From: Prionace glauca
Lineage: Eukaryota; Chordata; Chondrichthyes; Carcharhiniformes; Carcharhinidae
Assembly (NCBI GenBank): GCA_037974335.1
Contig: CM075761.1
Location: forward strand, 12,885,543-12,949,542
DNA: 64,000 bases
Direction: 5' to 3'
Positions within the stretch are counted from its first letter, which is position 1. Each line of letters begins with the position of its first letter. The notes beneath the pieces were generated by a model. It saw nothing but the letters and a program-made list of their open reading frames with translations, did no database searches and was not told where the DNA came from. Below are positions 22,325 through 34,250 of this stretch, piece after piece. The position numbers and the translations under genes were made by a program.

Positions 22325-25300
22325 CTGTTAGAAAGAGGGATTTAAACTGGAAATTTAAAATGGATTCATCTCACACCGAACCATAGAACATAGAACATAG
22401 AACATAGAACATAGAACATTACAGCACAAACAGGCCCTTCGGCCCTCGAGTTGCGCCGATCACCTCAACCCCACCAATCTATAGACCTATCTATAACCCC
22501 CAATCCCATAAAACCCCATATACTCATCCAGAAGTCTTTTAAAAGACCCCAGCGAGTTCGTCTCCACCACCGATGACGGCAGCAGATTCCATTCACTCAC
22601 CACCCTCTGAGTGAAAAACTTACCCCTAACATCACCTCTGTACTTCCCTCCCCGCACCTTAAATCTGTGTCCTCTCGTAGCGACCATTTCAACCCGGGGA
22701 AATAGCCTCTGAGAGTCCACTCAGAAGTGTCAATAACTCAGTGATAAATGGGTGGATTGAGAATTCCCCGGAGTAACAGCGCCCCCCCAACAATCTCTAC
22801 CTCTCTGCCGGTTCCTGCAGATCCTTCTTCCGGCCACAAGGACCAATCCCAGAAGGAGAAGCGCCGCGGCCGGCAAACCTCCGGAAAACACTAAATGACA
22901 GGTGGTCGAGAACGGAGAATCTGTTAAAAAAGAATTAACCTTTCACTCCACGGAAATCAAGTGTGGAAATAATTAAACAAACAACGGATTTTGTTCAATC
23001 TAACTGACCAATTTGACCGGAAAATGGTTAAAATTTTTGCACACTTTCCCATCATGCAATAGTGTAGCACTTTTACAACAGAACAGAAGACGAGATAGAG
23101 AGAGATAGTGACAGAGAATGAAAGATTCTGGGAGAGAATAACCACATAATCCTACAGGGTAGAAGAAGGCCATTCGGGCCCTCGAGTCTGCACTTCCAAC
23201 AATCCCATCTTATCCCCGTCACCTCATACATTTACCCTGCTAATCCCCCTGACACTCGGTTCAATTTAGCATAGCCAATCAACCTAACCCGCACACCTTT
23301 GGACTGTGGGAAGAAACTGGAGCACCCGGAGGAAACCCACGCAGTCACGGGGAGAACGTGCAGACTCCACACAGTCAGCCCCACCCCCCAACCCCCAACC
23401 CCCAACCCCCACTCCGAGGCCGGAATTGAACCCGGGACCCGGCGCAGTGAGACATCATAGAAACCCTACAGTGCAGAAAGAGGCCATTCGTCCCATCAAG
23501 TCTGCACCGACCACAATCCCACCACGGCCCTCCCCCCTCCCCCCATCCCTACATATTTATCCGCTAGCTTACACATCTCAGGAGACTAAGTGGCAATTTT
23601 AGCATGGCCAATCAACCTAACCCGCACATCTTTGGACTGTGGGAGGAAACCGGAGCACCTGGAGGAAACCCACGCAGACACGAGGAGAATGTGCAAACTC
23701 CATACAGACAGTGACCCGAGCCGGGAATCGAACCCAGGTCCCTGGAGCTGTGAAGCAGCAGTGCTAACCCACTGTGCTACAATTGTTGCCACCGTGTTAC
23801 CCAACCGAGAGATTTTTAAGAAATGCCCTTTTCCAATCGGGAGAAGCACAGAGAGAGATAGTGACAGAGAGACTGAGCACTTTTTGAACAGGGCCCATAT
23901 AGAGAAAGGGGGAGAGTGTGTGAACGCTTCAGGGAGGAGAAAGAACAAAGATGTTCCAAAGCCCAGTTTAAACAGCAGAGAAATGAAACAAGTAGAGTCA
24001 TCGACTCGTAGAGGCTGACAGCATGGAAACAGGCCCTTCGGCCCAACCTATCCAACCTGCCTTCCTTTTTAGCCACTAAGCTATTCCCATTTGTCCGCGT
24101 TTGGCCCATTTCTCTCTATAGCCATCTTGCCCAGGAAACTTTCCAAGTCTAAAAGATAGATTTGTACCCACCTCTGCAACTGCCCCTGGTAGCTTGTTCC
24201 AAACACTCACCATCCTCTATGTGAAAAAAAAAGATTCAAAGATTTAAAAAGATTTAAATGATTCAAAGTTAGTGGAGCGATCTGATGGAACACCGTTCAA
24301 ACAGGACAAGAGATAGAGAGATAAGCAGAGCAGATAACTCGTACAGAAGTATTTCGCTCAATTTCAATTGGGAAACAGAGAGAGAGCTTCAGAGATAGAA
24401 ATGAAAGAACAAACTAGATAATACAGAGACAGATGGGTAGACACTCAGATGGAGCACCATATAACGAGCATAAGAATAGTGAAGATAGAACGCTGGAGAA
24501 TACTTGGTAAAAAAATAGAGGGAGAAAGAGGGAGAGAGAGAGAGACAGATGAAGAGCTGAAGGAAGAGTGAGAGTGAAAGAGATGCAAACATTGGGTGAG
24601 GACAGATCGAACAAGAAAACTACTCCATGGTAAAATGGAGGATTGATACAGAGAAAGGGGGAGGGGAGGTAAACAGGGGAAGATAAACAACTGGACAGAT
24701 CAAACAATCCCTACAGTGCACGGCAAGGCCATTAGCCCATCAAACCAGTCCGACAACTGTACCAACCGGGGACAAACAACGCAAGCCCAAATATTTACCT
24801 TAACAATTTAGCACGGCCAACCCACCTAACCTACACATCTTTGGACACTAAGGGATAATTTAGCACGGCCAATCCACCCTAACCTACACATCTTTAGACA
24901 CTAAGGGACAATTTAGCACGGCCAATCGACCCTAACCTACACATCTTTGGACACGAAGGGACAATTTAGCACGGCCAATCCACCCTAACCTACACATCTT
25001 TGGACACTAAGGGACAATTTAGCACGGCCAATCCACCCTAACCTACACATCTTTGGACACTAAGGGACAATTTAGCACGGCCAATCCACCCTAACCTACA
25101 CATCTTTGGACACTAAGGGGCAGTTTAGCACGGCCAATCCACCCTAACCTACACATCTTTGGACACTAAGGGACAATTTAGCACGGCCAATCCACCCTAA
25201 CCTACACATCTTTGGACACTAAGGGACAATTTAGCACGGCCAATCGACCCTAACCTACACATCTTTGGACACTAAGGGACAATTTAGCATGGCCAATCCA

Positions 25301-28300
25301 CCCTAACCTACACATCTTTGGGACACTAAGGGACAATTTAGCACGGCCAATCCACCCTAACCTACACATCTGTGGACACTAAGGGACAATTTAGCATGGC
25401 CAATCCACCCTAACCTGCACATCTTTGGACACTAAGGGACAATTTAGCACGGCCAATCCACCCTAACCTACACATCTTTGGACACTAAGGGACAATTTAG
25501 CACGGCCAATCCACCCTAACCCGCACATCTTTGGACACTGAGGGACAATATAGCATGGCCAATCCACCCTAACCTACACATCTTTGGACACTAAGGGACA
25601 ATTTAGCACGGCCAATCCACCCTAACCCGCACATCTTTGGACACTGAGGGACAATATAGCATGGCCAATCCACCCTAACCTACACATCTTTGGACACTAA
25701 GGGACAATTTAGCACGGCCAATCCACCCTAACCCGCACATCTTTGGACACTGAGGGACAATATAGCATGGCCAGTCCAGATAACCCGCATTCCTTGGACA
25801 CTAAGGGGTATTTTACCCTGGTCAATCCACCTGACCAACACATCTTTCAACACTAAGGGGTAATTTAGCGCGATGGAGCCACATAACCTGCACTTCTTTG
25901 GAGTGTGTGAGGGAACTAGAACTCCCGGAGGAAACCCGGTGCAACTCATAGGGTTAGAAGGGGAGACAGAGGAAGGGATAAATAAATGGTTCACCGGCAA
26001 CGCTGAGAAAGAGCAACACTGGGAATAGAATCACACATTGTCAATTTTACTCACTGACTGACTGGCCCCTGACCTTCAGGAATGTAACGGTGTCTTAGCC
26101 AGACACAGGAAGTGGGAGAGGGGAAGAGGTCATTCGGCCTATCCAGTCTAATCTGATATTCAATAACACAATGGGCTAACCGTGTGCATCAATTTCACTT
26201 TCCCCCCTTTCCTCTTACCCATTAATGTATCCATTTTCACAAATGTGCCTCAGTGATTATTATTTAAAAGGCGAAAAGCTGCAGCATTCTACGGTGCAGA
26301 GGGATCTGGGGGTCCTTGTGCATGAATCGCAAAAACCCAGTCTTCAGGTGCAGCAGGTGGTCAGGAAGGCGAATGGGATGCTGGCCTTTATAGCGAAGGG
26401 GATGGAATATAAAAGCAGCGAGGTCTTGCTGCAACTGTACAGGGTACTGGTGAGGCCGCAGCTGGAGTACTGTGTGCAGTTTTGGTCTATTTGCGGAAGG
26501 ATATATTGGCCTTGGAGGGAGTACAGAGAATGTTCACCAGGCTTATACCGGAGATGGGAGGGTTAATTTATGAGGAGAGACTGAATAGACTGGGTCTGTA
26601 CTCATTAGAGTTTAGAAAGATGAGGGGGGATCTTATAGAGACGTATAAGATAATGAAGGGGATGGATAGGGGAGAGGGAGAGAGATTCTTCCCGCGTAGA
26701 AAGGACAGCAGGACTAGGGGGCACAGCCTCAAGATAAGGGGGGGGGGGGTGCAGTTTAGATCAGAGTTGAGGAGGAACTTCTTCACTCAAAGGGTGGTGG
26801 ATCTCTGGAATTCTCTGCCCGTTGAAGTGGTGGAGGCTACGTCGCTAAATATATTTAAGTCACGGGTTGATAGGTTTCTGATAGACAGGGGAATTAAGGG
26901 GAGAGAGCGGGAAAGTGGAACTGATCCACTTCAGGTCAGCCATGATCTTATTGAATGGCGGGGCAGGCTCGAAGGGCTAGATGGCCTACTCCTGCTCCTA
27001 TTCCTTATGTGCTTGCGTTCACGGTTTTCTACAGTAGTTAAAAAGTGTTTAAATGTCAGAGAACAAATCTCTGAACGTTTGGGAGGGCTGCGATAGGGCA
27101 GAGATGAATTGGGGTCACATGGGGACAATCGCAGAGACACTCTTAATTGGCAAAGTTAGACTGTTCTGAGTAAAGTGAACCGTTAATGTTAAATTAATTG
27201 ATAAATGGTCATTGTGAATAGTTACCTCTCTGAGATGAGACACTGTCGCTGAAAATACTTTCACCCGAGTTGACCTGAACGGCGCAAGTGCAGCGAGCGC
27301 CGCTTCTCCAAGTTTCCGCCGGGAGGCTGATGTAACTCCTGACGGTGTAGGTCCCGTCCGGCTCCAGTGTCCCCGAATCGGTCTGACCCTCGGTATCCCG
27401 CCCCGAAACATTCCAGCGGACGGGAAAGGGATCGGGAGACGCGCCTCTGACCAAACACAACAACGGGACCCTTTCCAAGGCGGGAATCTCATCCAGTGGC
27501 GGGGTGAGGAGGAATATGGAGGGAGAGCCAGCTAAAATTAAACAGAACACCCATTCATTGGTGGAAGAGGACACTTTAATTGCTTTGAGATACCCATTGC
27601 AATAGAATAATAATGGAATTTACCTGTAATCACCAACTTGGAGCCATTTCCGAATATTTGGGCCATGTTCTGGTAGTGGCGCTTTGCACAGTAATACATC
27701 CCAGAATCATTTACTCGGGAATCGGCAATGGTTAGTGAACAAAGCCGCCCATTTTCAGAAATCTGGCTGGAAAATCTCCCCTCAGCTTGGATGTTCTCGT
27801 ACGCTGTGGAAACCGAATCCATGCCGTCTCTCCCCCTCTGTCTGTACCAGAAGACAGAGCCAACATTCTGACCCTGGATGTGGCAGCTGAGATTAACAGG
27901 ACTCCCCGCAGGGAGCGTCTGAACCGGCGGAGACTGGGACACGGTGACCTGAGACACTGTGACTGGGAAAGAGAAAGAGAGAGAACAACAGTCACCTCAG
28001 GTTATGGAACAATCCCTCAGGACAGTCGACAATTGGGGGTCAAACCAGCCTTCCATCTATGACACCTCTCGCTTCCTCGGGAATAGCAGCCGGGATAATC
28101 AAGGACCCCCACACACCCCGGACATTCTCTCTTCCACCTTCTTCCGTCGGAAAAAATATACAAAAGTCTGAGGTCCCGTACCGACCGACTCCAGAACAAC
28201 TTCTTCCCTGCTGCCGTCAGACTTTTGAATGGACCCACCTCGCATTAAGTTGATCTTTCTCTACACCCTCGCTGTGATCGTAACACTACATTCTGCACCC

Positions 28301-29868
28301 TCTCCTTTCCTTCTCTATGCACGGTATACAGAATCTCTGTCTGTATAGTGCGCAACAAACAATACATTTGTCTCTATAGTAATACAGGTGACAATAATGC
28401 AACAAATCAAATGAAAACACAAAAATGTCTGATTCTGAAAAAAAATCGCACCGTTAAAATCGCTGTGATTATGGTGTTAGTTTTCCCATTTTCCTCCTCC
28501 CTTTCGAAAGGTATAATACCAGTCCATTCACCAGTATATCTGGTTTAAACACTGGGGATGGGGTACATGGGAACTGGGTGATGTCCATCACACAGAGAGA
28601 TTCAATAAAATTACATTTCTCAACTATTGTTTACATCCCGTGTCTCTCCTTATAGAAACGCGAATGACTGCGCATGCCTGAAACTGACCACAAAACAGAA
28701 AATGCTGGAATATTTCAGTGGGGTTATGGGAATTGTGATCAGTGGCCTCCTTGAACACTGAACAAACTGACTCTACGATTCTCGGTCTGAAAGCATCAGT
28801 GGAGAGAGAATTGACCCGATGTTTCCAGTCTGGGTGACTCTGGGTCAGAGCTCCATTGCCTCTCCGTCGATGCTCTCAGAATTATAGAATCCCTACAGTG
28901 CAGAGAGAGGTCATTCAGCCCATCGAGCCTGCACCTATCCCAATCCCTCCCATTCCCTCAAACCCACATATTTACAGTGCTAATCCCCTGTCACGAAAGG
29001 GGCAATTTAGCCTGGCCATTCAAACTGACCCGCGCATCTTTGGACTTTGGGAGGAAAGAGGAGCACCCGGAGGAAACCCACGCAGATACGGGGAGAACGT
29101 GCAAACTCTGCAAACCCAAACCGGGAATCCAAGCCTGGCGCTGTGATGTGACAGTGTCCACCCACTGTGCCGCTGAGATGTTCCAGCACTTTCTATTTTC
29201 GCTTCATTTCTTCTTCTCCTCCGTTGACGTTGGTCGCTAAAGTCTGTTCAGAAATTTATAACTGATTCCGAAGTTCTACTCGAAATACTTTCTCCCCAAA
29301 GTGACCAATATTGTTAAGGGAGCCCATTAACACGTCATATCCCAGGAGAAATGGCGGATCAGATTCATTCCATTCTAATCATTGTTATGAATCGAAGTTG
29401 CATTTTTTCAGCAACATTTTATTCATTGTTAAGTTAAACTTGCTCACTAACTCACAGCTTATAGCCTTACTGAAGCCCGGGGTGGGGGGACCGTTCGGCC
29501 CTTCCAATTTGAGTTGAATCTGTGAAAGATTTCGCTCATATTATTGAATTTCCCCCTTCAAATTTGTATCCAATCCCTCCATTTTGAAAATTCCAATCCC
29601 CCCGTTTGAAAGTTCCTGTTGGATCGCCTTCCTCCGCCCTTTCAGGCAGAGCCTTCCAGATCACAACAGCTCAGATAGGTTAAAAATAATCCCCTAATCT
29701 CCCTCTCTTTTACCAAATCCATGTTCCGTTGGTTCCAGAAACTCCTGCCAATGGAAAGAGTTTCTACCTCTTCGCTCTATCCAAATCCTTCTCCACTCTA
29801 TCTGAATATCATGAGGATATCTTACCCTGGAAGAGATGGAGCAATGCATAGATACCCAGGAAACTCAT
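22266..29868 (-). CDS. IgSF receptor, germline-joined VJ-C1-TM (3' end incomplete)
   Basis: Second receptor of the pair, with five phase-consistent exons: 29826-29868 (leader), 27624-27962 (V), 27226-27531 (C1), 22801-22890 (transmembrane), 22266-22324 (cytoplasmic). They total 837 nt, 279 codons, with no stop, so at least one further exon is needed. Domains: signal peptide 1-15, V-type Ig 15-127 with a J-like FGNG strand, C1-type Ig 128-229, membrane span about 235-250, polar tail. The whole VJ unit is one exon, so the receptor would not need somatic joining, and no heptamer-nonamer signal is visible beside it. It matches gene 2 in order, strand and intron phase and in C1 motifs, hence tandem duplication. 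Known relatives with V(J) strands include NITRs, SIRPs, NKp30 and MHC-linked VJ-C1 genes; which of these is closest cannot be decided here. Confidence 0.75.
22380..22722 (-). mobile_element. CR1-like LINE, family C, 3' fragment
   Basis: Antisense, beginning with four or more CATAGAA repeats and open to 22720 (FFTQRVVSEWNLLPSSV). It lies between the transmembrane and cytoplasmic exons of receptor gene 1. Confidence 0.88.
22801..22890 (-). CDS. Receptor gene 1, exon 4: transmembrane segment
   Basis: A 90-nt exon, acceptor CATTTAG|, donor AGAG|GTAGAG, phase 1-1. It reads VFSGG, then the hydrophobic LPAAALLLLGLVLVAG, then RRICRNRQR. The span is uncharged. It sits 4.3 kb from the C1 exon; the gap contains a CR1, a 53-bp array and two SINEs. 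Its size, phase and basic stop-transfer end match exon 4 of gene 2. Confidence 0.7.
23148..23790 (-). mobile_element. Two tandem HE1-like SINEs
   Basis: Two antisense copies, 23148-23456 and 23457-23790, each with tail, body and head. The first has a C-rich expansion (CCCCCAACCCCCAACCCCC) near the head. Located in the C1-TM intron of receptor gene 1. Confidence 0.8.
24010..24230 (-). mobile_element. Old CR1-like LINE fragment
   Basis: Antisense: GGAAACAGGCCCTTCGGCCC, then GGTAGCTTGTTCCAAACACTC. Related to 52555-53010. Confidence 0.6.
24231..24699. repeat. Purine-rich low-complexity stretch
   Basis: GA-rich sequence (GAGAGATAAGCAGAGC, AGGGAGAAAGAGGGAGAGAG) without a fixed unit. The Ser/Leu-rich frames on the other strand are translations of it. 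Confidence 0.6.
24700..25955 (-). repeat. 53-bp tandem array inside an HE1-like SINE
   Basis: SINE tail at 24705-24800, about 18 units of 53 bp (24815-25790), diverged units to 25880, then a degraded head (GGAACTAGAACTCCCGGAGG). A higher-order pattern occurs near 25520-25780, where GAGGGACAATATAGCATGG units alternate with standard ones three times. Confidence 0.88.
26240..27012 (+). mobile_element. CR1-like LINE, family A fragment
   Basis: Sense, from GATTATTATTTAAAAGGCGA to CCTATTCCTTATGTGC. A small deletion near 26488 shifts frame; the rest is open (FFTQRVVDLWNSLPVEVVEA). Confidence 0.88.
27226..27531 (-). CDS. Receptor gene 1, exon 3: C1-type Ig domain
   Basis: A 306-nt exon, phase 1-1. 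It begins AGSPSIFLLTPP, much like an Ig constant domain A strand, then LLCLVRG (B Cys), VRWNVSG (C Trp), GTYTVRSYISL and TWRSGARCTCAVQ (F Cys). It has the C1-set pattern rather than the C2 or I pattern used by NITR second domains. Confidence 0.88.
27624..27962 (-). CDS. Receptor gene 1, exon 2: V-type Ig domain with J-like strand
   Basis: A 339-nt exon, phase 1-1, behind a long pyrimidine tract ending CCCAG|. Framework landmarks: VNLSCHI (B Cys), VFWYRQ (C Trp), GRFSSQIS, SLTIADSRVNDSGMYYC, then a short CDR3-like segment and IFGNGSKLVIT, a J-type FGxG G-strand. An extra Cys lies in RLCSLTI. N-linked sequons NLS and NGS are seen. Confidence 0.88.
28060..28410 (+). mobile_element. L2-like LINE 3' end
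   Basis: Sense copy: GGACCCCCACACACCCCGGA, TTCTTCCGTCGG and the tail TACAGGTGACAATAATGC. Within the leader-V intron of receptor gene 1. Confidence 0.75.
28880..29182 (-). mobile_element. HE1-like SINE
   Basis: Antisense, full length but diverged: CCCTACAGTGCAGAGAGAGG to CCACCCACTGTGCCGC. Confidence 0.75.
29183..29825. other. Intronic sequence, nothing recognised
   Basis: Between the SINE and the leader exon of receptor gene 1. Part of 29600-29820 may be a very old antisense CR1 (CTTCCAGATCACAACAGCTC), but similarity is weak. Confidence 0.35.
29826..29868 (-). CDS. Receptor gene 1, exon 1: signal peptide
   Basis: A 43-nt coding part reading MSFLGIYALLHLFQ plus one base, with donor CAGG|GTAAGA, phase 1. 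The hydrophobic core is short but acceptable for a leader. It lies 1.9 kb from the V exon; a SINE and an L2-like fragment fill part of that intron. Confidence 0.65.
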
Positions 29869-30454
29869 TGTCCTTGAGTGAGACCGTGAGACTCTGAGCT
29901 TCCAATCCAAATTTCGCTGAGAACTCGCTCTTGTTCTCTCTGTGCGGGGGTGATGTGGAATATACGCACTGTGTACATGAATGACAGGGGTTTGAAAATA
30001 GAACCGAGGTAGAGAGCTCTCTGCGGTTTTCCTGTTTACTACAGGCCCAGGTACTGGCGAGCATTCGGCACGTTCTCCAAAATGCCTCCAAGATCTCACT
30101 CACATCAGCTACACCAGACATGGAGTGCAGAGCACAGTTCCTCCTAATCTGGGAAGGATCCCCAGGTAGTGGAAAAGGTGCAGTTCACATTTCACAACGA
30201 ATGATACCAGGAATGAGAGCGAGCAACTGTCAATGAGTCTTGAAGAGGTTGGAGCTCTTTGCCTCTGAAAGAAAAATTGAAAATTGAGGGCGGATCCACC
30301 GAAACATTTGCAATTATGAAATGGTTCAACAAGGCAGAAATAGAATTTCAAAATATTGCAGGATGAGTTTGTCGCCAAGCAGGAATTCTGGACAATTCTT
30401 GGAAGAATGGGGAAAATATGGAACTCGGTTGCATAGGGAATGCTTTTGATTTGA

Positions 30455-31130
30455 TGGATTTGATTGATTATTGTCACATGTATTGGGATACAGTGAAAAG
30501 TATTGTTTCTTGCGCGCTATAGAAAGCATACCCTCAGAGAGCACATAGTTTTGATTTATTATTGTCACATGTATTGGTATACGGTGAAAAGTATTGTTTC
30601 TTGCGCGCTGTACAAAGCATACCGTTCAGAGAGCGCATAGTTTTGATTTATTATTGTCACATGTGTTGGGATAAAGTGAAAAGTATTGTTATTTGCAAAC
30701 TAAGCAAGGCATACCGTTCATAGAGTACATAGATTTGATTTATTATTGTCACATGTATTGGGATACAGTGAAAAGTATTGTTTCTTGCGCGCTATACAAA
30801 GAATACCGTTCATAGAGTACATAGATTTGATTTATTATTGTCACATGTATTGGGATACAGTGAAAAGTATTGTTTCTTGCGCGCTATACAAAGAATACCG
30901 TTCATAGAGTACATAGATTTGATTTATTATTGTCACATGTATTGGGATAAAGTGAAAAGTATTATTTCTTTATGCAAAGCATACTCTTCATCGAGAAGGA
31001 AAGGAGAAAGTAGTGTCACAATCATAGCCAGGCTGAGGAGAAAGTTCAACTTAATGCAAAAATGGTGGGCCCATTTTTCGTTGTATAGTAATACATGTGA
31101 CAATAATAAATCAAATCAAATCAAATTAGA
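30455..31130 (-). repeat. Tandem array of L2-like tail units
   Basis: Six antisense units of about 92-97 bp (starts near 30459, 30551, 30644, 30735, 30827, 30918), keyed by TTTGATTTATTATTGTCAC and AAGTATTGTTTCTTGCGCGC. The run ends in L2-like internal sequence to about 31050, followed by one unit tail in the opposite orientation. Confidence 0.85.
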
Positions 31131-31194
31131 ATGTGCTGGTTAAAAAAAACGCACTATTAAAATCTGTGTCCTTCATAATTTTATACATCTCTCT

Positions 31195-31475
31195 TAGGCC
31201 TCGTGTCCAAAGATCTCCAGGTATTCTGGATTGGTCGTGCAAAATTGCTCCTTAGCGGCCAAATATGTGCTAGTTGTCTAGTTGACCATGCTAAGTTTTC
31301 CCTTAGTGTCCAAAGGTGTGCGGGTTACTTGGATTGGCCGTGCTAAATTGTCCCCAACTATCCAAAGGTGTTCAGGATGGCAGATTGTCCACGCTAAATT
31401 GCGCCTTAGTGGTTAAAGATTTGCAGGTTAGGTGGATTGGACATGCTAAATTGCCTCTTAACGTCAGGGAAATTA
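31195..31475 (+). repeat. Degenerate 53-bp array
   Basis: About five sense units such as GATTGGCCGTGCTAAATTG, each diverged by many changes. An old counterpart of the young arrays at 0.8 and 24.8 kb. Confidence 0.65.
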
Positions 31476-31692
31476 ACAACTAAATATGTGGGGTCACAGC
31501 GATAGTTGCCCCATTTTCCTCCTCAAGTCCGCTTGAGACGAATGATAAAGATGTATTTTAACTGGGCAGCTGGATAGACACGAAGGAGAGAAAGGAGGAG
31601 AAGGATACGTTGATGGGGTGAAAGAAAGAAGGAATGGGGGTACCTCTGGAACATTAACAACGGCTGAATTATACCAATCTGTTCTGTGTTTT

Positions 31693-32442
31693 TCATAAGA
31701 ACATAAGAACATAAGAACATAAGAAATAGGAGCAGGAGTAGGCCATCTGGCCCTTCGAGCCTGCCCCGCCATTCAATAAGATCATGGCTGATCTGTCGTG
31801 ACTCAGCTCCACCTTCCCGCCCTCTCCCCATAACCCTTAATCCCTTCTCTTATCAAAAACCCATCAACCCGTTTCTTAAAAATATTTAGCGAGGCAGCCT
31901 CCACCACTTCAACGGGCAGAGAATTCCAGAGATTCACCACCCTTTGAGTGAAGAAGTTCCTCCTCAACTCTGTTCTAAACCGCCCCCCCTTTATCTTGAG
32001 GCTGTGCCCCCTAGTCCTACTGTCTTTTTTGAGCGGGAACAGTCTCTCCACCTCTATCCTATCCATCCCATTCATCATCTTATACGTCTCAATGAGATCT
32101 CCCCTCATTCTTCTAAACTCTAACGAGTACAAGCCTAGTTTATTCAGCCTCTCCTCATAGCTCAATCCCCTCAACTCCGGTATCAGCCGAGTAAACCTCC
32201 TCTGCACTCCCTCCAGGGCCAAAACATCCTTGCGCAGGTGCGGCGCCCAAAACTGCACACAGTACTCCAGCTGCGGCCTCACCAATGCCCTATACAGCTG
32301 CAGCAAGACCTCCCTACTTTTATATTCAATCCCCTTCGCTATGAAGGCCAGCATCCCATTCGCCTTCCTGACCACCTGCTGCACCTGCAAGCTGGGTTTT
32401 TGCGACTCATGCACAAGGACCCCGAGGTCCCTCTGCACGTCC
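31693..32442 (-). mobile_element. CR1-like LINE, family A fragment
   Basis: Antisense, open from 32450 to 31803 (VQRDLGVLVHESQKPSLQVQ). The 3' end carries four ATAAGAAC repeats. The 5' end stops at GTCCCTCTGCAC. Confidence 0.9.
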
Positions 32443-32754
32443 CTTTTCATGTAACTGTGTTAGAAAAGTATGAAATCAAAGCCACCCTTTGATACTCTGA
32501 TATGTGAGCAGTTGGTGCTGCCTCTATGCTTTACATGGGTTGCAACAGGGCATGGCCCATATTATTTCAGGAAGATTACAGTCGCCCAGCTTAATGTTGA
32601 CCCTGGCCCGAACATAGGATGTCCCCAGGTTCTTGGTAACCGGTGATGTGTCTTTGCAAGTGCACTTACTTTTGAAATGTAGGAGATTCAGTCAGGTTCA
32701 CACAAAACAGGGAGGTGAAAACTGACAATTAATAAAGCCCTGATAAGTTAACTT

Positions 32755-33140
32755 ATAGAACCACAAAACTCCTATAGTGCAGAAGGAGGGCCTTTCAGCC
32801 CATAGAGCCTGCACCGCCAGCAAACACACCCAGACGCTATCGCCATGACCCCACATAATTAGCCTGCTAATTCCCCTGATACTAAGGGGCAATTTAGCAT
32901 GGCCAATCCACTTCACCTGCACATCTTTATCCACTATGGTGCAATTTAGCGTAGACAATCCGGCATCCTGCACATCTTTGGATAGTTGGGGACAATTTAG
33001 CATGGCCAATCCAAGTAACCCGCACACCTTTGGACACTAAGGGACAAGGTAGCATGGCCAACCAGAAAACTAGCGCATATTTGGCCACTAAGGATCAATT
33101 TTGCACGACGAATCCAGAATACCGAGACATCTTTGGACAC
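32755..33140 (-). repeat. HE1-like SINE tail with diverged 53-bp units
   Basis: SINE tail (CTATAGTGCAGAAGGAGGGC), then about five diverged units to 33140. No head is present. Confidence 0.65.
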
Positions 33141-33141
33141 T

Positions 33142-33492
33142 AGGCCTAATAGAGGTGTATAAAATTATGAAAGACACAGAGAGGGTGAACAGTGGGAAGC
33201 TTTCCCACAGATGACGAGCACAAGGGGTCACAAGTTCAAGGTGAGGGGGGCAAGGTTCAACACAGATATCAGAGGGACGTAGTTTGCACAGAAGGTGGTG
33301 GGGGCCTGGAATGCACTGCCAAGCTGGGTGGTTGAGTCGGACACACTGGGATCGTTTAAGACTTATCTAGATAGCCACATGAACAGACTGGGAATAGAGG
33401 GATACAAACGAATGGTCTAGCTGGGCGCATGAGCAGCGCAGGCTTGGAGGGCCGAAGGGCCTGTTCCTGCGCTGTAGTGTTTTTTGTTCTAA
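33142..33492 (+). mobile_element. CR1-like LINE, family E, 3' end
   Basis: Sense: TAATAGAGGTGTATAAAATT, GTGGTGGGGGCCTGGAATGC, and GGGCCTGTTCCTGCGCTGTA before the tail. Frame broken near the start. Confidence 0.75.
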
Positions 33493-34250
33493 GGGGTAAT
33501 TAAGCATGGTCAATCCACCTAACCAGCACATTGTTGGACATTGACATTTAAACTTACAGCGTTCTAATTTACAGATCTTGTCCCAGACACCTCCATCGCC
33601 ATTTTTATTAATTCCTGTTGTTTCTTTTGCCAAACCCTCTTAAACCAATGTCACGCATCTCTCGATATTTTGCCCTTTTCTACAAATATGTATTCGTTCT
33701 TTTTTTGCAGAAATGACAAATGGTGACAGAACACAGAAACAGGAAGGCTCCAAACTCAAAACTAAATAAAAGTAACGCGATTTGTTCCATTTAAGGTAAT
33801 CTACGTCCTTTATCGTAATATAGGGTCTTTTAAGAAAGGGAGAGTAAGTATGTCTATTTATCATTGCGCTTCTAGAAAGCCAGCACACCCTTTACTGTGT
33901 GAAAAATTTCCTTTATACTGACAAACAAACCTATTTAAATAGAAGTTGCCTCGTTCCATGTTCTCTACCATCCAAGACCATCTCTACACATGCTCAGTGG
34001 TGGCACTTGCTGTCGACTGTATGATGGTCAGTTGACATTCCTGATGAACCATTCCTGATTAATCTGTACACATGGACACACTACATTTGGTCCCCAACTC
34101 CTAATGATCTATCATTGATCCCCTGAATGATAGGGTTGTTCTGTGACGAGAGGCTGGGAAAATTATCTTAACTTCTCTGTAGAACTCTATAGAAAAATCA
34201 TAGAAAAGCTCTATAGAAAAGTTCAACTCATTGAAACACAATATTTTGAA
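33493..34250. other. Mostly unassigned sequence
   Basis: One diverged 53-bp unit at 33493-33540, then AT-rich sequence without a recognisable gene or repeat. Confidence 0.35.

Noticed and set aside
24800-25790. CRISPR array
   Set aside because: Units are continuous without unique spacers and derive from a SINE body; the genome is vertebrate.
27115-27574. Other frames over the C1 exon of receptor gene 1
   Set aside because: Alternative frames lack Ig landmarks; the frame with LLCLVRG and CTCAVQ and correct splice phases is the real one.
27600-27980. Recombination signal sequences near the VJ exon
   Set aside because: No heptamer-nonamer pair visible at either end; normal splice sites are there instead.
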